From an uncultured Collinsella sp. (GTDB taxonomy: Bacteria > Actinomycetota > Coriobacteriia > Coriobacteriales > Coriobacteriaceae): a stretch of 30,676 nucleotides of DNA. Every line of letters begins with the position of its first letter. Within the stretch, counting starts at the first letter, position 1. The notes below the pieces were generated by a model, which was not told the origin of the DNA, did no database searches, and worked only from the letters and a program-made list of their open reading frames with translations. Shown piece by piece: positions 1 through 7,360 of the stretch. The stretch is from NCBI GenBank assembly GCA_959026535.1, contig CAUFMB010000024.1:1-30676 (forward strand), read 5' to 3'. Position numbers and translations under genes: made by a program.

Positions 1-231
1 GCGACACAGCTTGTGTGTCCATCCTCGCAGTATCCGGTTCTCAAGGTGCACGCCCTGCGGCTCATCCGGTCCGACCGGGCCGCGCGGCAAGGAGATATAT
101 TGCCAGACCCGAGGGGCGTCCGGGGCGGGAATCTGGGCGTACACATTTCCTACACATTCCTGGATTCGGCTGACGTTTGCCAGCCGTTCCCTACCATTCA
201 CCGAGTGCGTCTTTATGGAGAGCGGTCTCAT
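1..231 (-). CDS. Possible partial hypothetical protein (N-terminal 77 codons)
   Basis: An open frame on the minus strand starts at an ATG two bases after the stop codon of the phosphohexomutase gene and stays open for 77 codons to the left edge. About two thirds of its third codon positions are G or C, which suits a coding frame here, but it also uses several codons that look rare in this region (AGA, ATA, AGG). A purine-rich AGGGGAG lies about 15 bases upstream of the ATG, rather far for a ribosome binding site. The peptide has a Pro/Gly-rich middle (SLPRGPVGPDEPQG) and no motif I recognise. It could be a short distal gene of the same transcript or non-coding sequence that happens to be open. 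The plus-strand frames here look even less coding. Confidence 0.35.
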   Translation of the reverse strand, partial: MRPLSIKTHSVNGRERLANVSRIQECVGNVYAQIPAPDAPRVWQYISLPRGPVGPDEPQGVHLENRILRGWTHKLCR

Positions 232-233
232 GG

Positions 234-1634
234 CTAGAGCGGATAGGCTCCCCTAGCTAAAGCGCAACCGGCATCGAGCAACTCATCGCGCTCCTCCACC
301 GAAAAGCCCTCGGCGTACACGCGCACAACTGGCTCGGTCCCACTCGGACGAACCAGCAACCACGTGTCATCCTCAAATGCCAAACGCAAACCATCCATAT
401 GACTCACGCTCTGTGGGGCCTTGCCGCATATCGACTTGGGATTAATACCCGGAAGCAGCGTCCGTAGAGACTCGGCGTCCTCGGCTTCGAGGCGCAAATC
501 GCGTCGACCGTAGCTCGTCTTGCCAAAACTAGCCTCGAGCTGATCGACCAGAACGCCCAAAGGCGCGCCCGTTTTTGCCATAAGCTCGCACAGGATCAGG
601 CAGGCAAGGATTCCATCGCGCTCGGGCATATGAGCGGCGATGCCAATACCACCGGCCTCCTCACCGCCCATGAGGACACCGCCCTTTTTCATTTCTGCCG
701 CTATATATTTGAAACCCACCGGCTTGACGGTCACGCGGCAACCGAGCGCCTCGGCAATACGGCGCACGAGCGTCGAGCACGAAAGATTGACGACGATACG
801 TCCCTCAAGATTGCGGAACTTCACGAGATCGCCCAGTACGAGCGCCATGATCTGATGTGGATGTATATATCTACCGCGCTCATCGACCGCTCCGATGCGA
901 TCGGCATCGCCGTCGGTCACCAAACCGGCGCATGCTCCGTCCTCGACAACAATTCGTTCGCAGGAATCCACCCACGGCTCGACCGGATCGGGGCAGATAT
1001 CCTCTTGACCGGACGCCTGTCCGGCATGTATCTCGTGGACCTCGACGCCAAGCTCGCGCAGCAGGTCGGCAAGATAGCCCTGGGCCGCCCCTCCCATGGG
1101 GTCGACCACAACGCGCAGATGCGCAGCTCGAATGGCTTCGGCGTCGACAAACGATGCCACCGCCTGCATATAGTCAGGGATAATATCTGCGGTGCGATAG
1201 CGTCCCTCAATCCCCATCGGCTCGGGAGCCATGGTCTCCTCGAGCTCTTCGATGACATCCTGGTTGGCCGTCGAGCCGTCTCCCATGCGCAGCTTAAGGC
1301 ACAGATAGCCCTGTGGATGATGGGACCCCGTCACCATAAGCGCGCCGCACGCCTCGCCGTCATAAGCCGCCGCCCACGTGAGGGCGGGAGTCGGGACAGA
1401 CCGAGACGCGAGCACGGCGTCCAATCCGTGAGCCGCAAGAACGCCCGCCGCAAGCTCAGCGAACTCGCGCGCTTGGAGCCGCGTGTCGAATCCTATATAT
1501 ACCGTTTTGCCGGGATTGGTCTTTTGCCACAACTCGCCGACAGCATCGGCAATGCGAGCAACGTTGTCGGCGGTAAAGTCGTCGTCGACGCGAGCGCGCC
1601 AACCGTCAGTTCCAAAATGAATTATCGCGCACAC
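234..1634 (-). CDS. Phosphohexomutase (phosphoglucomutase/phosphomannomutase family)
   Basis: This is an alpha-D-phosphohexomutase of about 466 residues, which moves phosphate between C6 and C1 of a hexose or hexosamine phosphate in sugar-nucleotide or glycogen metabolism. All four family signatures are visible: the phosphoserine loop TGSHHP (Ser near residue 104), the Mg-binding loop DGDADR (241-246), the sugar-specificity loop GGEEAGG (about 320), and the phosphate-binding loop RPSGTEP near the C terminus. The sugar loop has Ala where GEESG is more usual, so the substrate (glucose, mannose or glucosamine phosphate) is not decided. I chose the GTG at 1634 because GAGGTG lies 9 bases upstream and the protein then begins just before the conserved FGTDGWR. 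A longer frame begins at 1718 but adds a non-conserved leader. The gene follows the homocysteine methyltransferase on the same strand, after a terminator. Confidence 0.88.
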   Translation of the reverse strand: MCAIIHFGTDGWRARVDDDFTADNVARIADAVGELWQKTNPGKTVYIGFDTRLQAREFAELAAGVLAAHGLDAVLASRSVPTPALTWAAAYDGEACGALMVTGSHHPQGYLCLKLRMGDGSTANQDVIEELEETMAPEPMGIEGRYRTADIIPDYMQAVASFVDAEAIRAAHLRVVVDPMGGAAQGYLADLLRELGVEVHEIHAGQASGQEDICPDPVEPWVDSCERIVVEDGACAGLVTDGDADRIGAVDERGRYIHPHQIMALVLGDLVKFRNLEGRIVVNLSCSTLVRRIAEALGCRVTVKPVGFKYIAAEMKKGGVLMGGEEAGGIGIAAHMPERDGILACLILCELMAKTGAPLGVLVDQLEASFGKTSYGRRDLRLEAEDAESLRTLLPGINPKSICGKAPQSVSHMDGLRLAFEDDTWLLVRPSGTEPVVRVYAEGFSVEERDELLDAGCALARGAYPL

Positions 1635-1757
1635 GCGCAGACACCTCACAGTGTTTGGATCATGGTACGCATGAGGTATACCCGCAACGCTCGCCCAGCA
1701 ACCTGCCGACGCCGGCATTCACCATTTGGGCAAATGCTGCCGATGACGCACAGGTGA

Positions 1758-1787
1758 TAAAAAAACCGCCCCGTATGGAGCGGTTTT
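1758..1787 (-). terminator. Rho-independent terminator after the homocysteine methyltransferase gene
   Basis: Read on the minus strand, AAAACCGC and GCGGTTTT pair around a ten-base loop whose ends can extend the stem, followed by a T-run. It sits 5 bases past the stop codon of the methyltransferase gene. It should separate that transcript from the phosphohexomutase gene, which would then need its own promoter or read-through. Confidence 0.8.
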
Positions 1788-1792
1788 GACCT

Positions 1793-2686
1793 TTATATAT
1801 CGAGTGCCTCGGCCATCGCCGCCGTAGTGATCGCCGTGGTTCCGCAGCAACTGCCAACCATTGCGGCGCCAGCTTGCCTCCATTCGATGCATGCGTGCGC
1901 GAAGGCTTCAGGGCTCTCATGCCATACGGGACCATCCTGAGTCTGGACCGGATCGCCCACGTTGGGACGCACCGTGACGGGCGTAGTCGCCGATGCAACC
2001 ATCCTGGGCACTGCGGCGCTCGCGGCCGCAAGCGAACAGCAGTTAACACCAACCGAGTTTGCGCCGCATTTTTCGGCGTACAAAACGGCCGCCTCAATGT
2101 TGAGGCCATCGCCTAACAGGTCGCCTTTATCGTCAACGACAAAACTCACCAGAACAGGCATGCCGTCGGCGGCATCTCGAGCGCCGGCAAGCATGGGCTG
2201 CAAATTACGGATAGACGTCACCGTCTCGATCAGCAGACCGTCAACGCCGGCATTGAGCAAGGCGTGCGCCTGTTCGCGCGCAATGCCTCGGATTTCACGA
2301 TACTCGGCAGAGTCCTCGGCAAACCACTCAATACCGATCGGGCCCATCGAGCCCAGCAGCAGCTGAGGGTGCGCCTGGCGGGCATCGTCGACGGCCCCGC
2401 GATTGACCTCCGCCACGGACGGCGCAATCTGGTCGTGCTTGAGGGCATAGCTTGATGCCTGAAAGGTGTTGGTAATGAGCACCTGCGCGCCGGCGGCGAC
2501 ATACAAGCGATGGATACGAGAAACGGTCTGCGGCTCTGCCAGATTCCAAAACGCCGGTGGAATGTCGGCGGCATCGTACTCACTCAACAAGACACTGCCC
2601 ATGGGGCCCTGCGCCAACAAGGTCTCGCTCGACAAGCGGCGCGCAAGTTCCTCGGCACCAAAGCGGTTGTAATAACTCGTATCCAT
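1793..2686 (-). CDS. mmuM: Homocysteine S-methyltransferase family protein (MmuM-like)
   Basis: At 297 residues this has the size of MmuM-type enzymes, which make methionine from homocysteine using S-methylmethionine or a related donor. The family landmarks of the Zn-dependent TIM barrel are present: GPMGSVLL near residue 28 (DGAMGT-like), ITNTFQAS (71-78), the first zinc cysteine in VNCC (216-217), and the paired zinc cysteines in GSCCGT (280-281). It lacks cobalamin-binding and pterin domains, so it is not a full MetH. The ATG at 2686 is preceded by GCGGGA. It lies 10 bases downstream of the DtxR/MntR-like regulator gene, so the two are probably co-transcribed. The donor could be S-methylmethionine or S-adenosylmethionine; the sequence does not say which. 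Confidence 0.88.
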   Translation of the reverse strand: MDTSYYNRFGAEELARRLSSETLLAQGPMGSVLLSEYDAADIPPAFWNLAEPQTVSRIHRLYVAAGAQVLITNTFQASSYALKHDQIAPSVAEVNRGAVDDARQAHPQLLLGSMGPIGIEWFAEDSAEYREIRGIAREQAHALLNAGVDGLLIETVTSIRNLQPMLAGARDAADGMPVLVSFVVDDKGDLLGDGLNIEAAVLYAEKCGANSVGVNCCSLAAASAAVPRMVASATTPVTVRPNVGDPVQTQDGPVWHESPEAFAHACIEWRQAGAAMVGSCCGTTAITTAAMAEALDI

Positions 2687-2696
2687 ATATATCCCG

Positions 2697-3119
2697 CTAT
2701 TCCTCGACGCTGATTCCCTGCTTTTCGAGATAGGCGAGCCAGCGGCTCATCGTGTCCTCGGATAGCGCATGCTCCATCATGCAGGCCTCGGAATCGGCTC
2801 GCTCAAATTCGACACCGAGCTCCTGAACCAAAAACGTGCGGATGAGGCGATGACGGTACCAGATAGCCGTTCCAACCTCGCGACCGCGATCGGTCAGGAT
2901 TACCTTGCCGTAGTGCGATTGCTCGACAAGCTCGGATGCCTTGAGCGCCGAAACCGCTTTATTGACCGATGCCTTGGAGACGCCAAGGCGCTGCGCGATG
3001 TCGACCGATCGCACGCCGTTGGTTTCCCCCTCTTCGCTTTCAATGCGAACCATGCACTCCAAGTAGTCTTCGTTCGCCACCGTCAGATGTAGTTCGCGCG
3101 AGCTATTTGTCGTATCCAT
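2697..3119 (-). CDS. DtxR/MntR-family metal-dependent transcriptional regulator (short form)
   Basis: This 140-residue protein has an N-terminal winged helix-turn-helix (about 37-82, core VDIAQRLGVSKASVNKAV) and a helical metal-binding and dimerisation domain, but no C-terminal SH3-like domain, so its architecture is that of MntR. Candidate metal ligands are D18 and E21 (NEDYLE), H90 (YRH), and C113, E116 and H117 (EACMMEH). The first pair is MntR-like, whereas the Cys at the position of MntR E99 is DtxR-like. I chose the ATG at 3119 rather than 3140 because the conserved part starts soon after it and the candidate -10 (3151-3156) would put the transcript start almost on the upstream ATG. It probably represses its own promoter and perhaps divergent pepT. 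The metal, Mn or Fe, cannot be decided from sequence. Confidence 0.85.
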   Translation of the reverse strand: MDTTNSSRELHLTVANEDYLECMVRIESEEGETNGVRSVDIAQRLGVSKASVNKAVSALKASELVEQSHYGKVILTDRGREVGTAIWYRHRLIRTFLVQELGVEFERADSEACMMEHALSEDTMSRWLAYLEKQGISVEE

Positions 3120-3150
3120 GTTCTTCCGTCCCTTCTGCATTCAATGGCTG

Positions 3151-3191
3151 ATTCTACCCCATCCAAGCGCCGTGGTATGCCGTGGCATACC
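3151..3191 (-). promoter_or_regulatory. Candidate regulator promoter with palindromic operator
   Basis: In the divergent region before pepT, a perfect inverted repeat GGTATGCC-GT-GGCATACC lies at 3174-3191. On the minus strand a -10-like TAGAAT (3156-3151) lies 17 bases beyond it, so the palindrome covers the -35 region of the regulator gene. That is where an autorepressor would bind. No good -35 hexamer is visible. The same palindrome is about 50 bases upstream of the pepT start and could control both directions. Confidence 0.55.
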
Positions 3192-3239
3192 GTGCTAGAG
3201 TTCTTGTTGCACACGACGGCCAAGATTGGAGCGGTCTTT

Positions 3240-4487
3240 ATGGAAAACACCACCACGAGCCCCGATGTCCTCGAACGCTTTTTGCGCTACGTCCAGATCA
3301 ACACGCAGTCCGAGGATGCAAACTGCGACCAGGTACCCTCGAGCGCCGTTCAGTTTGACCTTGCCAACGTGCTGGCTGAAGAGCTGCGCGAGCTTGGTGC
3401 GGAAGATGCCCACGTGACCGAGCACGCCTATGTCTGCGCGCATATCCCCGCAAGTGCGGGCGCTGAGGACAAGCCCGCCCTGGGCCTGATCGCCCATCTC
3501 GACACCACCGAAGTTGCACCGGGCGCCGGCGTGAAGCCGCATATCGTACACTACGAAGGCGGCGACCTGGTCTGCGGCACGGTTGACGGTAAGCCCGTTG
3601 CCATGAGTACCGCCAAGCTTCCCGCCCTGAATGACCTCGCGGGTGAGGACCTGGTCTGCAGCGATGGCACCACGCTGCTGGGCGCGGACGACAAAGCAGG
3701 CGTCGCCGAGATCATGTCACTTGTCGCGCGTATCGCTCAGGACCCTTCTCTGCCCCATCCCACACTCGGCATTTGCTTCTGCCCTGACGAGGAGATCGGC
3801 CACGGAGCCGAGCTGTTGGATATCGATGCCTTTGGCTGCAAGTACGCCTACACGGTCGACGGCGGCCCCATCGGCGAGCTGGAGTGGGAGTGCTTTAACG
3901 CCGCCGAGGCGACCGTCCGCTTTGAGGGCCAGTCCATCCACCCGGGCGACGCCAAGGGCCGTATGGTCAACGCAGGCAATCTGTTCTGCGACTTCAACGC
4001 GTTGCTCCCCTACGCGCAGCGCCCGGAGTATACGGAAGGCTACGAGGGCTTTTATCACCTTGAGGGTGTATCTGCGACCGTCGATCACGCCACAGCGCGC
4101 TATATCGTCCGCGACCATGACGCCGCCAAGTTCCAGCAGAAACTCGACCTTATTGATGCCGCCGCCTCGATGCTCAACCAGCGTCTGGGTGAGGAGCGCG
4201 TGACGGTCGAGATTAAGCAGCAGTATCGAAATATGGCCGAGATCGTTCGTGACTATCCCGAGCTTATTGATGTTGCCAAGGAAGCCTACCTTGCCTGCGG
4301 CGTTGAACCCCAAGTGCTGCCGATTCGCGGCGGCACCGACGGTGCACAGCTGTCGTTCCGCGGTCTGCCCTGCCCCAACCTTTCCACCGGCGGCTATTGC
4401 TACCACGGCGTCAACGAGTTCGTCCCGGTCAGTTCGCTCGTCAAGATGACCGACGTGCTCCAGGAGCTCGTCGCCCGCTTTGCATAA
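3240..4487 (+). CDS. pepT: Peptidase T (tripeptide aminopeptidase)
   Basis: PepT is a cytoplasmic di-zinc M20 aminopeptidase that releases N-terminal residues from tripeptides during peptide use. The protein is 415 residues, normal for the family. The catalytic set is readable: HLD (H86, D88), the bridging Asp in LLGADDKAG (D150), the Glu pair in PDEEIGHG (E184-E185), the Asp in YTVDGG (D207), SIHPGDAKG of the dimerisation lid, and the final His in CYHGVNEF. I chose the ATG at 3240, which has GGAG about 9 bases upstream and starts just before the conserved LERFLRYVQINTQS; the longer frame from 3144 has a leader that overlaps the operator. It is the only convincing plus-strand gene in the window and ends with its own terminator. 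Confidence 0.95.
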   Translation: MENTTTSPDVLERFLRYVQINTQSEDANCDQVPSSAVQFDLANVLAEELRELGAEDAHVTEHAYVCAHIPASAGAEDKPALGLIAHLDTTEVAPGAGVKPHIVHYEGGDLVCGTVDGKPVAMSTAKLPALNDLAGEDLVCSDGTTLLGADDKAGVAEIMSLVARIAQDPSLPHPTLGICFCPDEEIGHGAELLDIDAFGCKYAYTVDGGPIGELEWECFNAAEATVRFEGQSIHPGDAKGRMVNAGNLFCDFNALLPYAQRPEYTEGYEGFYHLEGVSATVDHATARYIVRDHDAAKFQQKLDLIDAAASMLNQRLGEERVTVEIKQQYRNMAEIVRDYPELIDVAKEAYLACGVEPQVLPIRGGTDGAQLSFRGLPCPNLSTGGYCYHGVNEFVPVSSLVKMTDVLQELVARFA

Positions 4488-4511
4488 GGAACTCGAACAA
4501 TCTAGGTAAGC

Positions 4512-4553
4512 AAAACCGCCCCGTCCTCAAAACCGAGAACGGGGCGGTTTTTG
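4512..4553 (+). terminator. Strong rho-independent terminator after pepT (likely bidirectional)
   Basis: A perfect 13-base-pair stem pairs AAAACCGCCCCGT (4512-4524) with ACGGGGCGGTTTT (4539-4551), and the T-run continues past the stem. A-rich sequence on the other side would let it work in reverse too, which fits the convergent arrangement with the LCP gene. Confidence 0.9.
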
Positions 4554-4593
4554 GTGCAAGGGGAGTAGTCAGCACCGCAGGTTGAGCCAACGT

Positions 4594-4740
4594 CAGCGAG
4601 CGACGTCCAAGGCGAACAAGTTGGCATGAAAAAGGCAGGGCATTGACCTTCTGGTCATGTCCTGCCTTTTGAATGACAAATTGTCGCCTTGGGCGGCGCG
4701 CAGCGTCGAGCCGTTACGGCGTTTGGTAAAACGCCGTAAC
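4594..4740 (-). repeat. Structured dispersed repeat, copy 1 (abuts LCP stop codon)
   Basis: This element matches 20997-21142 with about 19 differences over roughly 147 bases. In minus-strand order it has: a perfect hairpin of 12-bp arms GTTACGGCGTTT and AAACGCCGTAAC starting at the base after the LCP stop codon; an outer stem CCAAGGCGA/TCGCCTTGG (plus-strand arms about 4607-4615 and 4684-4692); and inside it a terminator-like hairpin at 4629-4670 (AAAAGGCAGG paired with CCTGCCTTTT, TTCT loop), followed on the minus strand by a T-run. Several stem differences between the copies are compensatory. It probably terminates the murA-LCP transcript. A short open frame across it encodes a peptide that the other copy also resembles, but I read that as a by-product of the repeat. 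Confidence 0.85.
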
Positions 4741-5976
4741 TTAGTAGTTGGCCTCGTAGCCGTTGCCGTCGCCGGTGGGCTCTTCGTAGTAGTCCGAATC
4801 GCTCGAATCGCTTGAGTCATCGGAATCGTCAGAGCTGACCGATGAGGTTGCGGTACCGTTTGCGTAGTCGTCAGACGTGTTGTTGTTCAGGTCGCCGATC
4901 GTAGAGCTGGAACCGTCGGAAAGACCCATGGTGTTGGGACCCTTGGGATCCTTGCCGGCATCGACGCGCTCCATCAGTTCCTTGAGCTCGTCCTCGTAGA
5001 CAAAGACGTAGCTCACACCGTCGATCATGGTGCTGTCGTCGGCGTACGAGGGCAGGTTGGCCGAGTAGATACCGTCGACATCCATACCGCGCATGACGTT
5101 GACCGTAGCCACGATATCCTGAACGCTCATATCGGTTACGAGCATATCGGACAGCGAATTAACCAGGCCAAAAATCTTCGTGGCATCGAAGTTATTGAGA
5201 ATCTGGTTGGCAAGGGCGCCAAGCACCTGACGCTGGTGGCGCATGCGCGTGTAATCGCCGTCGGCATAGGTGTAGCGGCAGCGGGCATAGGTAAGGGCGG
5301 TGGCACCGTCCATATGCTGCTGGCCAGCGGTAATCTTAATATCCAGGTGCTCGGGGTCGTCAACATCATCGGTTGCGTTAATGTCGATACCGCCAACCGA
5401 ATCAATCAGCGCCTGCATACCGTCGAAGCTGACCTCGGCATAGTGGGAAATCTGAACACCGCACAGCTCGTTGACCGCCTCGACCATGGCCTCGGCGCCG
5501 CCAACGGTATGGCAGGCGTTGATCTTCATGGTCTCGCCCTTGTACTCGACCTTGGTGTCGCGCGGAACGGAAATGAGCGTCGCCTGCTTTTGCGTGGGGT
5601 CGATGCGTGCCAGGATAATCGAGTCGGCACGATACGTATCCTCGCCCGGACGGCCGTCGGTGCCAAGAAGCAGCACGTAGAACGGATCCTTTGCCTCATC
5701 GGTGTCAACCAGAACCCGACGCAGATTGTCGGTAATGACATTAGAATCGCCGAGCTTGCCCATAATGGTGGCAAACCACAGGCCGGCAGCGGTAGTGGCA
5801 CTCAGCAGCACGCCAAGCACGACAATGAGCGCGACGTGACGAATCGTGTGGCTACGACGACGTTGACGAGCGCGCTCGGAATAGCGAGCCACGTTATCGC
5901 GACTGTAGATCTTGGCCTGCGCACCAGTTGAGGGTCTTCGGGCGGTGGTATCCGCGAGGGGCTTTTTATTAAACAT
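4741..5976 (-). CDS. LytR-CpsA-Psr (LCP) family cell-wall polymer ligase
   Basis: LCP proteins are membrane-anchored enzymes that transfer lipid-linked polymers such as teichoic acid or capsule onto peptidoglycan. This 411-residue protein has a basic cytoplasmic N terminus (RARQRRRSHTIRH), one membrane segment (about 48-70), and then an extracellular LCP domain with LLLGTDGR, the Arg-Asp cluster in YRADSIILARID, SVPRDTKV, and the late CRYTYADGDYTRMRHQRQ. The C-terminal 60 residues are a low-complexity Ser/Asp/Asn tail (DDSDDSSDSSDSD), probably disordered outside the membrane. The ATG at 5976 is used because AGG lies six bases before it; the in-frame TTG two codons earlier has no better site. 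It begins 12 bases after murA, so the two envelope genes form one unit, and it ends against the structured repeat. Confidence 0.9.
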   Translation of the reverse strand: MFNKKPLADTTARRPSTGAQAKIYSRDNVARYSERARQRRRSHTIRHVALIVVLGVLLSATTAAGLWFATIMGKLGDSNVITDNLRRVLVDTDEAKDPFYVLLLGTDGRPGEDTYRADSIILARIDPTQKQATLISVPRDTKVEYKGETMKINACHTVGGAEAMVEAVNELCGVQISHYAEVSFDGMQALIDSVGGIDINATDDVDDPEHLDIKITAGQQHMDGATALTYARCRYTYADGDYTRMRHQRQVLGALANQILNNFDATKIFGLVNSLSDMLVTDMSVQDIVATVNVMRGMDVDGIYSANLPSYADDSTMIDGVSYVFVYEDELKELMERVDAGKDPKGPNTMGLSDGSSSTIGDLNNNTSDDYANGTATSSVSSDDSDDSSDSSDSDYYEEPTGDGNGYEANY

Positions 5977-5988
5977 AGGCAACCTGTA

Positions 5989-7272
5989 TTAGTAGATGAC
6001 GGGATCGGGGACGGAAGCATGCTCGACATGCGCGCCGAGCGCCTGCAGCTTTTCGACAAACTGCTCGTAGCCGCGCTTGATGTGATGGATGGCCGAAACC
6101 TCGGTCGTTCCGTCGGCGATCAAGCCCGCTACGACGAGGGCCGCTCCGCCACGCAGATCGGGCGAGGTAACCTGCGCACCCGAGAAGCCCTTGACGCCAT
6201 GAATCATGGCATGATGGCTCTCGATACGAATGTCGGCACCCATGCGCACCAGCTCAGAGGCAAACATAAAGCGATTCTCGAAGATGTTCTCGGTGATAAC
6301 GGAGCTACCATCGGCAAGGGCGGAGAGTACCATAATCTGCGCCTGCATGTCCGTCGGGAAGCCGGGGAACGGAAGCGTCTGGATGTCGACCGGCTTGATA
6401 CGCTCGGCACGGTTTACATGGACGCCGTCGTCGGTACGCTCGCAATCGATGCCCATAAGCTCCATCTTCTTGAGCACCATGCCCAAGTGAATGGGGCAAA
6501 AGCCCGTGACATCGACACCGCGATCGTCGGCCATCAGCGCACCGGCAACGATAAAGGTACCGGCCTCGATGCGGTCGCCCACCACGCGATGGGTAACGGG
6601 ATGGAGCTCTTCCACACCTTCGATAGTCACGACGGGCGTACCGGCGCCAACAATCTTGGCGCCCATCTCGTTGAGCATGTTGGCGAGATCGACGATCTCG
6701 GGCTCGCGGGCGGCATTGTCGATAACCGTGGTACCCTTCGCGCGCACGGATGCCATAATAAGGTTCTCGGTCGCACCGACACTGGCAAACTCGAGCGTGA
6801 CGGTGGTACCGCGCAGACCTTGGGGCGCATTAGCGTTGATGTAACCGTGGGCGGTATCGAACTCAACGCCCAGGGCCTCGAGACCAAGAATGTGCATATC
6901 GATCTTGCGAGCACCCAGGTTGCAGCCGCCCGGCATGGCAATCTTGGCGCGATGGAAGCGGCCCAGCAGGGGTCCCATGACGGCGGTGGAAGCACGCATC
7001 TTGGCAACGAGCTCGTAGGGGGCCTCCCAAGAATCGACCTGAGAGGTATCAATCTCGAGCGTGTGCTCGTCGAGAACATCGATCGTAGCGCCCATGCCCT
7101 TGAGCACCTTGCCCATCACGTGGACATCGGAAATATCGGGCACGTTCTGCAGCGTCGTCTTGCCCGGCGCCAGAAGCGTTGCCGCCATGAGTTTGAGCGC
7201 GGAGTTCTTGGCGCCCGAGACGGGCACGGAGCCTCCGATGGCGTGGCCACCCTCAACGCGGATAATATCCAA
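5989..7272 (-). CDS. murA: UDP-N-acetylglucosamine 1-carboxyvinyltransferase
   Basis: MurA transfers enolpyruvate from PEP to UDP-GlcNAc, the first committed step of peptidoglycan synthesis, in the cytoplasm. The 427-residue length is normal. Visible residues are K22-N23 in SGAKNSALKLMAA, the catalytic Cys in MPGGCNLGARKID (C117, so the fosfomycin target Cys is kept rather than Asp), the Asp in FPGFPTDMQAQ, and the C-terminal YEQFVEKLQALGA. The start is TTG at 7272, with AAAGGG about 7 bases upstream, which gives the expected N terminus MDIIRVEGG. It is followed after 12 bases by the LCP gene. A terminator hairpin lies 14 bases before the start codon, between atpC and murA. Confidence 0.95.
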   Translation of the reverse strand: MDIIRVEGGHAIGGSVPVSGAKNSALKLMAATLLAPGKTTLQNVPDISDVHVMGKVLKGMGATIDVLDEHTLEIDTSQVDSWEAPYELVAKMRASTAVMGPLLGRFHRAKIAMPGGCNLGARKIDMHILGLEALGVEFDTAHGYINANAPQGLRGTTVTLEFASVGATENLIMASVRAKGTTVIDNAAREPEIVDLANMLNEMGAKIVGAGTPVVTIEGVEELHPVTHRVVGDRIEAGTFIVAGALMADDRGVDVTGFCPIHLGMVLKKMELMGIDCERTDDGVHVNRAERIKPVDIQTLPFPGFPTDMQAQIMVLSALADGSSVITENIFENRFMFASELVRMGADIRIESHHAMIHGVKGFSGAQVTSPDLRGGAALVVAGLIADGTTEVSAIHHIKRGYEQFVEKLQALGAHVEHASVPDPVIY

Positions 7273-7285
7273 GGTCTACCCTTTC

Positions 7286-7324
7286 AAAAAGCATGCCCGG
7301 GGTGGCTGGGCCATCCCGGGCATG
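7286..7324 (-). terminator. Terminator of the atp operon, immediately before murA
   Basis: The arms CATGCCCGGG (7292-7301) and CCCGGGCATG (7315-7324) pair perfectly, with a further TGG/CCA pairing inside the loop. On the minus strand a T5 run follows, then directly the murA ribosome binding site. No convincing separate murA promoter is visible in the 37 bases between the atpC stop and the hairpin. Confidence 0.85.
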
Positions 7325-7360
7325 ATGTGTTCGCAAATGGTCGAACGCTAAATCGTTTGA

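Noticed and set aside
87..104. AAGGAGATATATTG, which looks like a ribosome binding site plus TTG start on the plus strand
   Set aside because: The frame that follows is short and has no coding character; the match is probably chance.
630..1757. 375-codon plus-strand frame
   Set aside because: It is antisense to the phosphohexomutase gene, which carries all active-site motifs.
4593..4820. Minus-strand short frame whose peptide resembles one at 20876-21136
   Set aside because: The peptide similarity comes from the structured DNA repeat; the frames start inside or cross other features, and stem pairing explains the conservation better than protein coding.
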